Source: Malaya genurostris (Eukaryota; Arthropoda; Insecta; Diptera; Culicidae). From it: a stretch of 64,000 bases of DNA. The stretch covers positions 10,794,631 to 10,858,630 of the forward strand of contig NC_080571.1 of NCBI RefSeq assembly GCF_030247185.1. The letters are read 5' to 3'. The notes below the pieces were generated by a model that worked only from the letters and a program-made list of their open reading frames with translations, was not told where the DNA came from and ran no database searches. The position numbers were made by a program, and so were the translations under genes. This document shows, piece by piece, positions 44,148 to 54,936 of this stretch (position 1 is the stretch's first letter; every line of letters starts with the position of its first letter).

Positions 44148-45146
44148 ACAGTTCGGCTGAAAAGTTCGTATCGTTTGATAGAATTTTTTTGCCAAAATTC
44201 GTTTTTATTATTCAACATAATTGCCATCAGAGGCGATACAGCGATTATAGCGATCTTCCAACTTTTCGATACCATTTTTGTAGTACGATTTGTCCTTTGC
44301 CTCAAAATAGGCCTCAGTTTCAGCGATTACCTCTTCATTGCTTCTAAATTTTTTACCAGCGAGCATTCTCTTGAGATCTGAGAACAGGAAAAAGTCACTG
44401 GGGGCCAAATCTGGAGAATACGGTGTATGAAGAAGCAATTCGAAGCCCAATTCGTTCAATTTCAGCATGGTTTTTATCGACTTGTGACACGGTGCATTGT
44501 CTTGATGAAACAAAACTTTTTTCTTCTTCAAATGAGGCCGTTTTTTTGAAATTTCGTCCTTCAAACGCTCTAATAACGCTATATAATAGTCACTGTTGAT
44601 GGTCTTTCCCTTTTCAAGGTAGTCGATGAAAATTATACCATGCGAATCCCAAAATACAGACGCCATAACCTTACCGGCCGATTGTTGAGCCTTTCCACGC
44701 TTTGGGTTCGGTTCATCGCGTGCAGTCCACTCAGCTGACTGTCGATTGGACTCCGGAGTGAAGTGATGGAGCCATGTTTCGTCCATTGTTATATATCGAC
44801 GAAAAAAATCGGTTTTATTTCGATATAACAGCTCCAAACACTGCTCAGAATCATCAATTCGTTGTTGTTTTTGATCGATTGCGAGCTCACGCGGCACCCA
44901 TTTTGCACAAAGCTTTCTCATATCCAAATATTCGTGAATAATATGTCCAACACGTTCCTTTGATATCTTTAGGGTGTCAGCTATCTCGATCAACTTCACT
45001 TTACGGTCATTGAGAATCATTTTGTGGATTTTTTTCACGTTTTCATCGGTAACAGCCTCTTTTGGACGTCGTCTCTTCATCGTCTTCGGTGCTCATATGA
45101 CCAGTACGAAATTTTGCAAACCACTTACGAATTGTTGCTTCGCCAA
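44148..45146 (-). mobile_element. 5'-truncated mariner (irritans-like), copy 3
   Basis: The 3' end (ACAGTTCGGCTGAAAAGTTC) is intact, with TA at 44146-44147. The other end stops inside the transposase N-terminus at 45146, where ITmD37E sequence begins abruptly. This copy keeps the central region that copies 1 and 2 lack. Confidence 0.88.
44208..45080 (-). pseudogene. Mariner DD34D transposase, N-terminally broken but catalytic core present
   Basis: The 290-codon frame starts within the linker (RPKEAVTDENVKK), after a 2-bp frameshift that separates it from upstream FRTGHMSTEDDE. It retains the first Asp (YITMDETWLHHF), the second Asp (VLFHQDNAPCHKS) and, 34 residues later, the third Asp (YSPDLAPSDFF). 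It ends NYVE at the normal stop. WVPREL and the second HTH are intact. Missing the first HTH and the 5' end, it cannot transpose itself, but its catalytic triad is unmutated. Confidence 0.88.
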
Positions 45147-45149
45147 CAA

Positions 45150-46340
45150 ATTTTTTTGAACTATTGCATGTTCCCAACTGCCTTACCAGTCATCTTGAGG
45201 ACCCTCTTTACGATTGCCCAGTATCGTTCGATAGGTCGAAGTTTTCTCAACGAAATTTATACCCTTTTCCGCAAGCCAATTGAGATTGTTTTTGGCATAG
45301 TGAACCGACGCTTAATCTGGCCAAAACAGTGGAGGTGTACTATACTTCTTATATAAAGGCACAAATCTCTTCTGGCGACACTCAAATCGATAGATTTCTG
45401 CATTTATAGTTCCGGTAGTGTAAATAATGGTTGACTTTAAACCACAGGAACATATTGCTTGCCATACCAGTACCTTTTGACCGAATTTCGAATTGATCTG
45501 TCCGCATCGCTCACATTCTCCCCAACGACGACAGTAAAGTATTGTGAGCATGGAAGGATTTTTGAGTCCTCCTTTACATAATTCTCATCGTCCATTAAAA
45601 CGCATGCATCCGGGCACTGCAAAAGACGCGAATACAATTTCCGGGCTCTTGTTGCCGCTCGCTTCTTCTGTTCTACACTTTGTTTCGAGATTTTCTGCTT
45701 CTTGTAGGTCTTCAGGTGATTTCGCCTCTTGATTCGCTGGATCATTGACACTTGTTCCTGCATTTTTGGCCAAATCACGTATTTTTTTATTCAATAATAT
45801 AATATAATATTAAGGCACACTGCTTAAGCTCTAAGATGCCAAGGGTATTTACTAATCTTAATTATCGTCTAACTTAAAACTAGAGTAGTATCATTATGTA
45901 ATATAGTATCTGGCGATCGGTAGTGGCCGGTGAATTGAATTTAGGATGAGATGATTCCAGATGGCGATGGTAATTTTCTATGTTGGCCGCATTCTTCGGT
46001 CCGTGAGGGTCCGCGGGAAACACCCCCATAAATCACGTATTGATATTGATTTGTTCTTCATGATTAGAGATACCACTTTCTTGTCCAGTTTCGGTTTGGA
46101 AGAGCCGGGTTTTCTGCCTCCTCCTGTTAGCTCATCCAAAGAATAGTGTTCCCCAAACTTATTAATGATGGTTTTAATATTGGCATGATGAATTTCAAAC
46201 CGCTTCGCCAATTTTTCAACCGCACAAACAAGTAAACAAACGAAAGCTGACAGCCAAACGCACAGCATACTGTGATGTGAGCATAAAAACCATCACAAAT
46301 ACATGCGTACAGCATTAATGTACGTGGATAGCTTATTTAT
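45150..46340 (-). pseudogene. ITmD37E (Tc1-like) pseudogene, copy D
   Basis: On the minus strand the relic has lost its first helices: a deletion of about 110 bp joins upstream flank CCAAACG...TTTGTGCGG to KLAKRFEIHHANIKTIINKF. It continues to GRKPGSSKPKLDKKVV and SISIRDL, then is interrupted by a retroelement fragment (45783-46029). It resumes with SMIQRIKRRNHLKTYKKQK and reaches ACVLMDDENYVKED (first Asp). A frameshift precedes WQAICSCGLKS and PPLFWPD (second Asp). It ends close to mariner copy 3. Upstream flank sequence is shared with copy E. Confidence 0.82.
45783..46029 (-). mobile_element. 5'-truncated retroelement fragment with 11-bp target duplication
   Basis: AAATCACGTAT occurs at both ends (45772-45782 and 46030-46040). 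Read on the minus strand the insert ends in TATTATATTATTGAATAAAA, an AATAAA-containing A/T-rich tail. These are the marks of target-primed retrotransposition of a short 3' fragment. No coding sequence is recognisable. Confidence 0.75.
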
Positions 46341-46384
46341 CGACAATCCTTGTCGCAGTCTTTGATTTTGTCGATGATTAAACT

Positions 46385-47160
46385 ATTTTTTCCTTTCTCA
46401 TATAGAAAGGCTATGCAATCACTGTGAAACCCGACTTTTTAACCGAGACCCGGAAGGCTGAATGTCATATACCATTCGATTCAGCTCGACGAACTGAGCA
46501 AATAGCTGTGCGTGTGTGTCTGTATGTGTGTATGTAACAAAAATGTGCACTCGATGTTCTCGGAGATGGCTGGACCAAATTTCACGAACCTACATTCAAA
46601 TGAAAGGTCTCTTGGTTTTGTCTTCAACTAAGCTTCAAACTAAAGGCCTTATAGTCCCATGAGTTGTTGTTGAATTTTATCTGGATCCGACTTCCGGATC
46701 GGGAGTTGCGGGGTAAAATGTGCAAATGAACTAAAAACGTGCAATCGATTTTTTCAGAGACCGCTCATCCAATTTTCACAAGCGTAGGTTCAAATGAAGT
46801 GTCTTATAACCCCACATAACCTTACCAAGTTTCTTCCGGATACGACTTCCGGAATTACAGACATAAAAATTTCATTCTCAGGTTTGTGTTTCAATTCAAT
46901 CAAATACATTCAAGCCGCTATCAAGAGATTCGGTTAGTTCATTTTGACAATGCCGGAAGTGTCTAAAAAAGTGATCGTGTACTCAAAACCGGAAATCACT
47001 CCAATTTCTTAGAAACGGCTAAACCGATTTTCATAATCTTAAATTAGAATCTGTTATTGAATATTATCCAGATCAAACTTTTAGCTCGGGAGTAACAGGG
47101 TAAAATGTGCAAAAAAAGGAAAAAAGTGCACTCAATTTTCAACCGGTTTTGTCATGGATT
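46385..47160 (+). repeat. Dispersed mosquito repeat unit
   Basis: Starts CATATAGAAAGGCTATGCAA, includes TCAGCTCGACGAACTGAGCA, the GTGTGTCTGTATGTGTG tract, CGGAGATGGCTGGACC and GGATCCGACTTCCGG. Same order as the 32880 unit. Confidence 0.7.
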
Positions 47161-47325
47161 ACCATGGGGCGCCTTATCAAGATTCACCCTCTGAGAGAGT
47201 GTTAAGTATTTGATCGTGAATATCTCTTGTTGTATATATCGTACAAACATCATCCATCGAAAATATAACATTTTCAGTTTTTTTTTATTTAAAAGATATT
47301 TTTTATTCAGGCCTATTTGCGTACA

Positions 47326-47627
47326 AGCTTTACGTGGCCGATTGAGCCGATTTTTTAACTAAATTTTTTTTTTAGTTGGATCTCGTTGTCACCCTTTTTC
47401 TAGGGGGAGAGGAGCTTCCATTTCCCTCCTGCGAGGATTGAGGGGCACTTCGTTCGTGGTTCGTCTCGTCATCCAAGCTTTACGTGGCCGATTGAGCCGA
47501 TTTTTTAAATAATTTTTTTTTTTTTTAGTTGGATCTCGTTGTCACCCTTTTTCTAGGGGGAGAGGAGCTTCTATTTCCCTCCTGCGAGGATTGAGGGGCA
47601 CTTCGTTTGTGGTTCGTCTCGTCATCC
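47326..47627. repeat. Tandem duplication of about 150 bp at the 3' end of the half-LINE
   Basis: Two copies (47326-47473 and 47474-47627) begin CAAGCTTTACGTGGCCGATT, contain a poly-T run, GTTGGATCTCGTTGTCACCC and end GGTTCGTCTCGTCATC. They differ mainly in poly-T length and single bases. The second copy contains the C-terminal end of ORF1. Confidence 0.92.
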
Positions 47628-48501
47628 ATTGCCGCATTGATGGTATTGTTGTCGATTTCCGTCTTCTTTTCTTTGCTACTTGCTGTAGATGCACCTTGTT
47701 GTATATTGGTTGCAATTGCTGGTTGGTTGGAGGGTAAGTTGTTAACAGCAGCTAATGTACTTTGTTCTATAGGGGATACGTTGGATGGTTTCGTTGAAGG
47801 GGATGCTTCATTGTTGTTGGTGGCTGTCACAGGTGTACTGGGGTTGCTTTGGGTTTGTGTGAAGGAAGCACCGTTGTCCTTTGGTATAGTTGTCTCCTTG
47901 TCCAGTTTATCACATGGCTTATCGTAGTGAACAGCTTTTGACAATATTGACATGTGGCCATCTGATTGTGATAGGTAACAAGTGATTTGCACGGAATTCT
48001 TGTATCTTGACCGAAAATCACATAAGAAGGTATAGGCCTCTTCAAGTGAATGCGTAATAAACGTACGCCATTTAGAATACCGGGGAAAAAGTTCTTCCAC
48101 GTTTCCTTTTCGATAGACAGAATCTCTCCGTATTGGGACATAATTTGGCGAATATAAGGATCGATGACGCTTGTGGGAAGATCATGCACACGCACTTCTA
48201 TAGCACTATCTCCCATATATACTGAAATGTTGTACTTAATGTTCTCGTGCTCCACATAGTGCACATTGTTATTGTCTTTTGCGAATTGAATTGCATTCAA
48301 CTCTTTATAAAACTGGATATAAACAACATTATTCGTCTTATTGCATTGAAGTAAATGCATACGTTTAATGTCAAGATGCATTTGCTCCTTAAGCAAACCT
48401 TCAAGTTCTCGTATCGCAGGTCGAATTTTGCACTGCCTGAAGTCAACAACAATTGTATTCTTTCGTGTCGGTGGTAGCTTTTGTTCGTTTGGTTCACTCA
48501 T
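47525..48501 (-). pseudogene. ORF1 (gag-like) protein of a non-LTR retrotransposon, one frameshift
   Basis: From MSEPNEQKLPPTRKN the protein has an RRM-like region (IEVRVHDLPTSVIDPYIRQI, about residues 100-160) and a zinc knuckle. The knuckle is split by a single-base deletion near 47936: one frame gives MATCQYCQK, the other AVHYDKPC, together a C-x2-C-x4-H-x4-C pattern. After the shift a Ser/Thr/Asn/Pro-rich tail ends PPRKRVTTRSN and a stop. RNA-binding ORF1 proteins of this type belong to LINEs of the I/Jockey group. The rest of the frame is open, so the element is probably not old. Confidence 0.75.
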
Positions 48502-48620
48502 TTTCGAGGTCTATTGTTCACTACACAATACTGTACTTGGTTTCTTCTGTCCCCAACGTAAGCGGTTTTGTTTTATCGACTGACTTGGATGAGATGTAAA
48601 ACCGAACTGGGGACATTTTC

Positions 48621-51159
48621 AGTTGTATGATATAATTACAAATAATTCAAAACTAAAGTATTTGGAATGTTTGGTATCAACGACTAATAAAGATAATAAC
48701 GCGTGTTTGCTTTTCTCGTACCCGAGTCGACGGTATTTATATTATAAGCGACATTTAGCTTCCGCGTTAGACTTTCAATCATAATTTTGAAAACTCATAG
48801 CTCAGTAATTTGTAGAATGGTTAATATAATCTAACTAGCAATAAATTCGAATTCTTTCAACTTAAATATGTATTGCAAGAGCATTGTAAATCCTGTCAGA
48901 TTTGACCCATGTCAACACCAGCCAATCAGAACGCATTCTGAAGAAGAGAACAAAATATCTGCTACTATAGAACTTTATCTGTGCAACGGTTGTCGAAGAG
49001 AAACGCTGAAGATCTCACGCTTTTGGAAAGGAGCGAGCTGCACGCTTGTGTCTCACACACAGCAAAACATCAGGAAAAAATAGAATATTTCTTGTGAATT
49101 GTTCGTCTATATTAATGTTACTAATTGTATTAGTTTTTTTTTATATAAGTTGATGGTACTAAGAATGATATTCCGATGTGTTCTATGTCGTACTATATTT
49201 AGAGGTTATAATTGACTGATTTGTACTACAAAATAGGACTTTGGATGTAATCTGTATTATTTGTAAGATTTTTGAAATGTTTGACTCCGTTTGAGTCAGG
49301 ATGCAGAACCGATTTTCAAACTAAGATCCAAATGAAAGGTTTCACGAACTCATAGAACTCATAATCAGATTATCAATTCCGGAATATGTTCTACACTGGT
49401 GATTTAAACAGTGTGTTTCTATACAACAATGTGCAATAAAAATGAAAACATTATGTAGAAATGAACAAAATCCTTTGGCTAAAGTATATAATTCTTCTTT
49501 TTTGCAGGTATTGTATGTTGGTAGCAAAAATAATCTATTTTTGGGTGTTAACATCGCTGGCAACACTGGCGATAGAATCGCTAAACGCAGCGTTAAGGGA
49601 ACAAAGTTGATGCGCTAAACGTATCCCCGACTGACGTTTATGCTTCGTTGATAGGTAGAGAAAAAAAATAAAAACAAAATTAAACCGTGAAGCGAGCCTG
49701 TGTCAATTATATTGTTACGTGACGGTAGAAAAGTTTAGTAGATTGAATTATTGAATTATAATTTGATTTAATTTGAAGTAATGATAAAAAGATCGCAAGG
49801 TTGTTGATATCTGTAAGTAAAAATGAAATAATTATTAGTGGAAACGCGTTGTACTTACATTCGCTTCTCAACTTACCTGCAGCTACACCTAAAAGGGAAA
49901 GAGATAAAGAATAGAAATAGGATAGGAAGAAAGCATAGGAAAAGAAAGTAGAAACATAAAAAACAATCTGCTGACGATCTGTTTTCAGTAAAAATTGTAA
50001 GTAGTCTATTTACCGATAATAGTTTTGAAATGTAGCAAACTATAATTGAAGAAGGGAAACGAAAATAAGATCGAGTGATGGCAACGGTGAGAAAGTTGGG
50101 TAACCTAGGGTAAAACCACTTATTGTAAGTCAAGTGAATTATAAATCAAAAACCTTACTTACACAAAACAAATATATTTCAGTTTGAGCTGCTGAATACT
50201 AAAATAACAGCTGCTACAGAAACGGTTTTATTTGGTTTCCTTCAAAACATTGCGAACATGAGTAATATGAGAAAAGTATCATTACATCACTAGGTGGATT
50301 AAAACAGGTTTTTTTATTCAACCAATAAGGTGTTTCGTTTGCATATATTGAAGTTTTTGAGGAATGTGTTGTTTTGAATGCTGTCAAATTCCGGAGACAG
50401 CAGAAAGCAAATTAAGAATCGCAATGAAAAATCTATCATTTGTTTAGTTGAAATCTTTTCGCGTTGTTTGAAAACGTCAATTGAAACGACATCGATTGTT
50501 ATAGTATTTGTGAAAATTGTGCACATTCGATTTGAAACAAATTATGATTTCGTAACAAAAATTAAACAATGCGATGACAGATGACATTTATTCCATATAT
50601 CTCAACATACCGAACTTTGAAAAAATCATATCGTATATCAACAAGTATGTAAATTTTGATTACCATCGCAAATCAATAACATTGCTTGAATAGATTCAAC
50701 AAATTTCAATGAATGAAATAACTAAAACCGATTCGTGTTCCAACTAACAGAATTTAGTTTCAATTGAAACGCCAGTTTTTCAAACAGTATGTGAGCCAGA
50801 AATTGAACAGTATGTGACCTGAGTATATTTTAAAACTAGTTTAAAAATAAAAATGACAGCTTAGGAATAACAACAATCGATTAGTAGTACCAAATTTTGG
50901 CCAATCGAATTCAGAAAATCAACCAATAATGTGGTTGAATTGGGATTTTCCATGTAGCATATTCAAACAACATATTCTAGCTCGATTGGTTTTGAAAATT
51001 ATAATGATTCTACTTATTCCACCATTTTATATTAATTAGTGCTAACAGAAATTTAAAATTCAGTATATCTGCAAAATATATGCCAATAATTTCGCACACC
51101 ATACGAATAGTGTAATCACTAACCTTATAAATCCCTCATCAAATCATTTCCACAACTTC
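48621..51159. other. AT-rich DNA with few recognisable pieces
   Basis: 49260-49350 and 50260-50310 contain ends of the dispersed repeat (GATCCAAATGAAAGGT; TTACATCACTAGGTGGATTA). Otherwise nothing is recognised; small frames are scattered and unconvincing. Confidence 0.4.
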
Positions 51160-52170
51160 AAACGTGAAAAAAAGGAACAATATTCAAGCTCGGTGGATTC
51201 CAAACCGGCAACATGGGAAAACCGAAATGGTTCCCCTCGATAATCTCCTTTCTCCTCACCCGCGCACATTAGTTATAGTTTCATGTTACAGCTGCGATTG
51301 GATGTTGCAACGAACGACGCCACCGAAGGTTCCGTGGGCACCGTTATTGATTCGAATGGGAAAAAATCGCTGTTCTTCGGAGCAGAACGCGAGGAAGCCG
51401 ATACCGGTTGCGGCAAGTGTAGAAAACAAGACACCACATGCATTTGGTGCGGCTAGGATTCCCTTCTATAAACATCGACCGCCGAGGAGATCTCGTTATC
51501 GTATTATATTTTGTTTATCACTGTCCCACGGCACTCGCGTTTGAATCTTGCTGGTTTTGGATTGCTATCCCCATCGATGGACCCCTCGTACAAGGAGATG
51601 AGAGAGGAGCATCCGAGTTCTGCCCTCAGTACTGCTGCCACTACAACAAATATTGAGTTTTGATCCACTCGATCGATATTCGAAGCTACGGACAGGAGTC
51701 CGGACTGGGTGGGTTTTTGTTTCCAATTTTACACACTCACTAAACTAGCTATGATGATGTCCAGAAGGGAAAAGAGCTGAGGCGGTACGTGCCGACCAAA
51801 TAAATTTCACCAGTCAATGTTACGATGAGAAAGTGAACAAGTATTAATGCTGAATTCGGCAAAGCTTCTCCGATGCCGCTGCCTGCCCCCTGCCCACTTC
51901 CAAACCGGTGGTCATACTTGAGCGGGAAAACGATGGGATGCCGTTCCGAGCAATTGATTTCGAGTGCCGACGATGCTCGTGGTGCAGTCAGCCAACAGTA
52001 CACCATTGAAAACAAGCGAATGCATTCATTGTTCAATTTATTTTGAAATCAATTTTGCTGAAGTGGATGGTCGGACGGCGAGATGGACCGAATTCATCGA
52101 TTGGGCGGAGCAATCGGTTGATCGTGCACGAAACTACACACATTATATTTAACCGGCGCTTTAAGCGGTT
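51160..52170. other. GC-richer block, candidate untranslated or unknown exon
   Basis: The block is free of the window's repeats. A good acceptor (TTTCATGTTACAG, ending 51291) precedes several competing open frames: frame 0 for 54 codons (includes GCGKCRKQDTTCIWCG), and another for 85 codons to 51544. None resembles a family I know. On the other strand a 95-codon frame (51749-52036) is equally unconvincing. Confidence 0.3.
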
Positions 52171-52797
52171 GTCCGGACGAAATCAATCGTTATAACATTG
52201 ACTGCAATCTGGAAATCGAAGAAGTTCATTATTCTTGGATGAACTATAATGACTTTAAACATTTTGCTAGGGGCTAGTAAAACCCGTTACTCAAGTACTA
52301 ATCTGTACTTGACAGGTGATTGCAGCGATTGAAAGTTATACACAATGCAATTTGTGTCATATGTTACTAGCATATTAGTCCCATGAAAGTTCGACATTTT
52401 TTCAATTATTTCTTTACGATTTGGGTTTGTTTTCCATTTAGGTATTGAAATCAATTCAGCTTGCCGAAGACTAATGCAAACATGCAAAGTGCAAGTGACT
52501 CGCATGTCGATCGTATTCGTATCGTATTACTCCGGGCTCTACCCTGCGAATGACCATAATTGGTTTAAGCCGGGTTTATATGAACGATATAAAAAAGTAT
52601 CACTAAACTATTAGAAATTCAATGAAAATACATTTTTTATATCGATTATTTAACCCCCAGATTAAACGTAATTGTGGTCGTTCAGCGGGACGATTAACGC
52701 ATACCAGATTGGATATAAAAAACTCGCTCATACATCGCAAAGTTTAGTAATTTCTCCACGTGGGTATTGAATTTATGGTCAAATTATGGAATGATTA
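52171..52797. other. Unassigned AT-rich DNA
   Basis: No recognised gene or repeat. Confidence 0.35.
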
Positions 52798-53410
52798 GCC
52801 GAAAGTTATTTCGCCGAAGGCCATTTCGCCGAAGGCCATTTCGCCGAAGGCCATTTCGCCGAAGGCCATTTTGCCGAAGGCCATTTCGCCGAAGGCCATT
52901 TCGCCGAAGGCCATTTCGCCGAAGGCCATTTCGCCGAAGGCCATTTCGCCGAAGGCCATTTCGCCGAAGGCCATTTCGCCGAAGGCCATTTCGCCGAAGG
53001 CCATTTCGTCGAAGGCCATTTCGCCGAAGGCCATTTCGCTGAAGGCCATTTCGCCGAAGGCTATTTCGCCGAAGACCATTTCGCCGAAGACCATTTCGCC
53101 GAAGGCCATTTCGCCGAAGGCCATTTCGCCGAAGGCCATTTCGCCGAAGGCCATTTCGTCGAAAGCCATTTCGCCGAAGGCCATTTCGCCGAAGGCCATT
53201 TCGCCGAAGGCCATTTCGCCGAAGGCCATTTCGCCGAAGGCCATTTCGCCGAAGGCCATTTCGCCGAAGGCCATTTCGCCGAAGGCCATTTCGCCGAAGG
53301 CCATTTCGCCGAGGGCCATTTCGCCGAAGGCCATTTCGCCGAAGGCCATTTCGCCGATGGCCATTTCGCCGAAGGTCATTTCGCCGAAGGCCATTTTGCC
53401 GAAGGCAGTT
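52798..53410. repeat. (GGCCATTTCGCCGAA)n 15-bp satellite, about 40 units
   Basis: About 610 bp of 15-bp units with scattered single-base variants (TCGTC, GGCTATT, GAAGACC). Because 15 is a multiple of three, frames on both strands stay open and predict Met-Ala-Phe-Gly-Glu, Ser-Pro-Lys-Ala-Ile and Arg-Arg-Pro-Phe repeats; these are artefacts. The core ATTTCGCCGAA is the same as in the termini of the MITEs at 3264 and 42284. Confidence 0.95.
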
Positions 53411-54009
53411 TCACTAATGCCACTTGTATTATGAACACGCTCAAACAATTGATGCACGACTGTGAAGATGTAAGAGAAAAATAGGGGAGACCGGGGCTAG
53501 ACCGGATACGGGGTTAAACCGGACAGCTTAAATATCTTATTTAACCAGCAATTATTTCGATTCAAGGATTAACTTTGTGAACATATTTTCATGTGACAGA
53601 CAGGCGTCAGATAGCTGGATGGCACTAAGTCAATTCAGTTGGAGGTCAATCGTTTGTGGCAAATTGTGTACGTGTTTTACTGAAAATTTCTTGTTGAAAT
53701 TTTTCGAGTTTTATGAATATATAACATATGATATTGTTTATATTTATATTGTTTTCAAATGTTCATATCGTTCTGAATCTAGTGATTATTGAGTGCTTTC
53801 CAATACGTGGAAAATTAAAATTTTATTGCGTCTCGAAAATGAATTGTCTGTTTGGGGCTAAACCGGACAAAAATGTGGGTCTCACCAAATATATTATATA
53901 TCAATATGGATCACTCTTGCGATTCACGAGGTACATCACAGTCAAGTGCGGTGGCAAATGCATATATGACAGTTTTCCCAATCAGTAAACTGAACCAAAC
54001 AACTTCAAA
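53411..54009. other. DNA with short GGGGCTAxACCGGACA repeats
   Basis: Three occurrences of GGGGCTA(G/A)ACCGGA or GGGTTAAACCGGACA lie at 53496, 53511 and 53857. No gene recognised. Confidence 0.45.
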
Positions 54010-54011
54010 TA

Positions 54012-54936
54012 AAGGGTGATTTTTTAAGAGCTTGAGAACTTTTTTAAACAATAAAACGCATAAAATTTGCAAAATCTCATCGGTTCTTTATTTTAAACGT
54101 TAGATTGGTACATGACATTTACTTTTTGAAGATAATTTCATTTAAATGTTGACCGCGGCTGCGTCTTAGGTGATCCATTCGGAAAGTCCAATTTTGGGCA
54201 ACTTTTTCGAGCATTTCGGCCGGAATAGCCCGAATTTCTTCGGAAATGTTGTCTTCCAAAGCTGGAATAGTTACTGGCTTATTTCTGTAGACTTTAGACT
54301 TGACGTAGCCCCACAAAAAATAGTCTAAAGGCGTCAAATCGCATGATCTTGGTGGCCAACTTACCGGTCCATTTCTTGAGATGAATTGTTCTCCGAAGTT
54401 TTCCCTCAAAATGGCCATAGAATCGCGAGCTGTGTGGCATGTAGCGCCATCTTGTTGAAACCACATGTCAACCAAGTTCAGTTCTTCCATTTTTGGCAAC
54501 AAAAAGTTTGTTAGCATCGAACGATAGCGATCGCCATTCACTGTAACGTTGCGTCCAACAGCATCTTTGAAAAAATACGGTCCAATGATTCCACCAGCGT
54601 ACAAACCACACCAAACAGTGCATTTTTCGGGATGCATGGGCAGTTCTTGAACGGCTTCTGGTTGCTCTTCACTCCAAATGCGGCAATTTTGCTTATTTAC
54701 GTAGCCATTCAACCAGAAATGAGCCTCATCGCTGAACAAAATTTGTCGATAAAAAAGCGGATTTTCCGAATGGACCACCTAAGACGCAGCCGCGGTCAAC
54801 ATTTAAATGAAATTATCTTCAAAAAGTAAATGTCATGTACCAATCTAACGTTTAAAATAAAGAACCGATGAGATTTTGCAAATTTTATGCGTTTTATTGT
54901 TTAAAAAAGTTCTCAAGCTCTTAAAAAATCACCCTT
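54012..54936 (-). mobile_element. DD41D (rosa-like) Tc1/mariner element with both ends derived from its 3' end
   Basis: The first and last 174 bp (54012-54185 and 54763-54936) are inverted copies with one visible mismatch. Both include AAGGGTGATTTTTTAAGAGC and the coding end of the transposase. TA lies immediately outside (54010-54011 and 54937-54938). The 5' half of the gene is gone, replaced by the inverted 3' end. Confidence 0.88.
54119..54778 (-). pseudogene. DD41D transposase, catalytic half
   Basis: The frame covers QILFSDEAHFWLNGYVN (first Asp), KCTVWCGLYAGGIIGPYFF, DMWFQQDGATCHTARDS (second Asp) and PPRSCDLTPLDYFLWGYVKS (third Asp). Counting residues between the second and third Asp gives 41, the class called DD41D or rosa. 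All three are present. It ends HLNEIIFKK at a stop. The N-terminal DNA-binding half is absent; the starting Met comes from the inverted copy of the 3' end. Confidence 0.88.

Larger units (their letters stand above)
47280..48620 (-). mobile_element. ORF1-only non-LTR retrotransposon (half-LINE)
   Basis: The minus strand holds a short 5' leader, a complete-looking ORF1 (48501 to 47525) and a 3' end with AATAAAAAATATC and A-rich tail at about 47280-47310. No endonuclease or reverse transcriptase lies between ORF1 and the tail. The 3' part contains a tandem duplication (47326-47627). Confidence 0.65.

Noticed and set aside
52767..53457. Met-Ala-Phe-Gly-Glu 220-codon frame and its companions, resembling a repeat protein
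   Set aside because: All are frames of the 15-bp satellite; both strands are open equally, and flanking non-repeat residues are few.
54632..54829. Plus-strand 65-codon frame ending HLNEIIFKK as a separate gene
   Set aside because: It is the inverted copy of the DD41D transposase C-terminus running out of antisense sequence.
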